From Oncomelania hupensis (lineage: Eukaryota; Mollusca; Gastropoda; Littorinimorpha; Pomatiopsidae), in assembly GCA_036898135.1 (NCBI GenBank), contig CM072516.1, forward strand, positions 59,621,740 through 59,685,739: DNA of 64,000 bases. The letters are read 5' to 3'. Both the position numbers and the translations under genes were made by a program. The notes under the pieces are model-generated. The model did no database searches. It saw only the letters and a program-made list of their open reading frames with translations, and was not told the DNA's origin. Positions 63,001-64,000 of this stretch are shown here, in pieces (position 1 is the first letter of the stretch; each line of letters starts with the position of its first letter).

Positions 63001-64000
63001 AATTTTATAAATTATTATTAAACAAATGATTGTCTGATTTGTTTTGCAATTTATTTTAAACCATTGCTATATACTAACAAAGAACAACATTTTACTGTTG
63101 CGTTTCTATATGTTTATTTGATAAATTATCTAGCATAAATAAATCCTGTATAGTATAGAATACTCCTTTTTATACACAACAGAAATGAAGCCAAGAGTAA
63201 AATAGTAATTAATAACAATCAAGAAAAATCATCGGAACAAAAACGACAATCAAAACCAAAAAAAGGGATTGTCTAACTAAACTCTGAAACGAAAATTGCT
63301 GAACAAAAATGTATAAACTAGAATCATGAACAAATTTGAAAAGAATCAAAAAGACTTTACATTATTCTTTTTACGTGCAAATAAAGCAATGCATTAAACC
63401 GCAAAATAAAAACAATCAAAATAAAAACAATGAAGGAAAAAACATGAGAAAAAAATAACAACAAAAATTAAAACACTTGCTGATCAATAATGCAGTACCT
63501 GGAATCATACCAATAAATTCGACTAGAATTAGGAAGACATTAGCAGTACATAAAAATGTGGAAACCACAATCTTTAATTATAACTAGCAAGGTATAGGTG
63601 GTATATATAAAAACATGATACTTGGAATCATTGAACAAATCACAAAAAATAGTCTTTAATCACATTAGCACCATTCGATAAAAAGTCAAATGCACTTTCA
63701 GTATTCTACATTCCTGTACACACATTTGTAACAAGAAAAAAAGCACCACCATTTCATTTGTTGTATGTTGCTGAATCCTTTTACAAGCACAATTTTTTGC
63801 TGGAAGCATGCTCACTGCGCCAGTCTTTAAATCATAGAAGTGTCTTGTAACGGTCTTAGTTCATTTGATCAATCACTGTAGAAGTTTTAAAATTTAAAAA
63901 AAGTAAACCCAAAAATACATTCAACTGTGGACTTCCTGTTACAAATGGGGCCACTGCATACAGCGATAAGCTTAAGTTGTCCTTTTCTTCAATTCTATTT
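63001..64000. other. Right edge, nothing recognised
   Basis: AT-rich sequence with A-rich runs. No exon, RNA gene or bounded repeat could be supported; it may be the 3' UTR of a convergent gene beyond the window. Confidence 0.4.

Overview
This is a eukaryotic, repeat-rich animal genomic window. The genes have many short exons and long AT-rich introns, and the intergenic space is filled with non-LTR retrotransposons, small DNA transposons and microsatellites. The gene set is metazoan. The repeat content (an RTE-clade LINE with a five-base satellite tail, and a dispersed family packed with AAGGTCA half-sites) fits a lophotrochozoan, most likely a mollusc and probably a gastropod. That placement is inference from repeat style.

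Layout from left to right. (1) 354-7740: ARMC1 on +, lacking its first coding exon(s), with its 3' UTR. (2) 8950-23660: a complete five-exon adenylate kinase 3 (AK3) on +, whose introns hold hAT-like elements, RTE fragments and a split AAGGTCA repeat. (3) 24-35 kb: no host gene. This stretch holds a nearly full-length RTE retrotransposon (25998-29340, one premature stop), several copies of a ~0.7 kb retroposon family including one copy inserted inside another, and a truncated RTE copy. (4) 35212-36495: an intronless ankyrin-repeat/SOCS-box (ASB-type) gene on -, head-to-head with GPATCH3 on + (36957-39971). (5) 42273-45737: a four-exon small gene on - that I assembled from splice signals and phase agreement. 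It has no recognised family, and its introns are full of repeats. (6) 48396-51077: deoxyhypusine hydroxylase (DOHH) on -, with a ~590 bp (GA)n tract in intron 2. (7) 51571-55405: a small membrane-protein gene on + with a tiny first coding exon, head-to-head with DOHH. (8) 55706-61600: C9orf72 on +, eight coding exons, starting only 300 bp after the membrane-protein gene stops.

The host genes are mostly housekeeping and do not form a pathway: mitochondrial (ARMC1, AK3), eIF5A hypusination (DOHH), E3-ligase substrate recognition (ASB), RNA or innate-immune regulation (GPATCH3) and autophagy/lysosome regulation (C9orf72).

The main observations are these. Four of 22 well-supported introns use GC instead of GT donors, all with the same AG|GCAAG context. 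The transposon layers can be dated relative to each other. A retroposon family has precise 12-13 bp target duplications. A foldback MITE sits at the edge of a (TA)n tract. A tandemly repeated block carries (TA)n tracts of increasing length. The small minus-strand gene and the membrane-protein gene may be undescribed.
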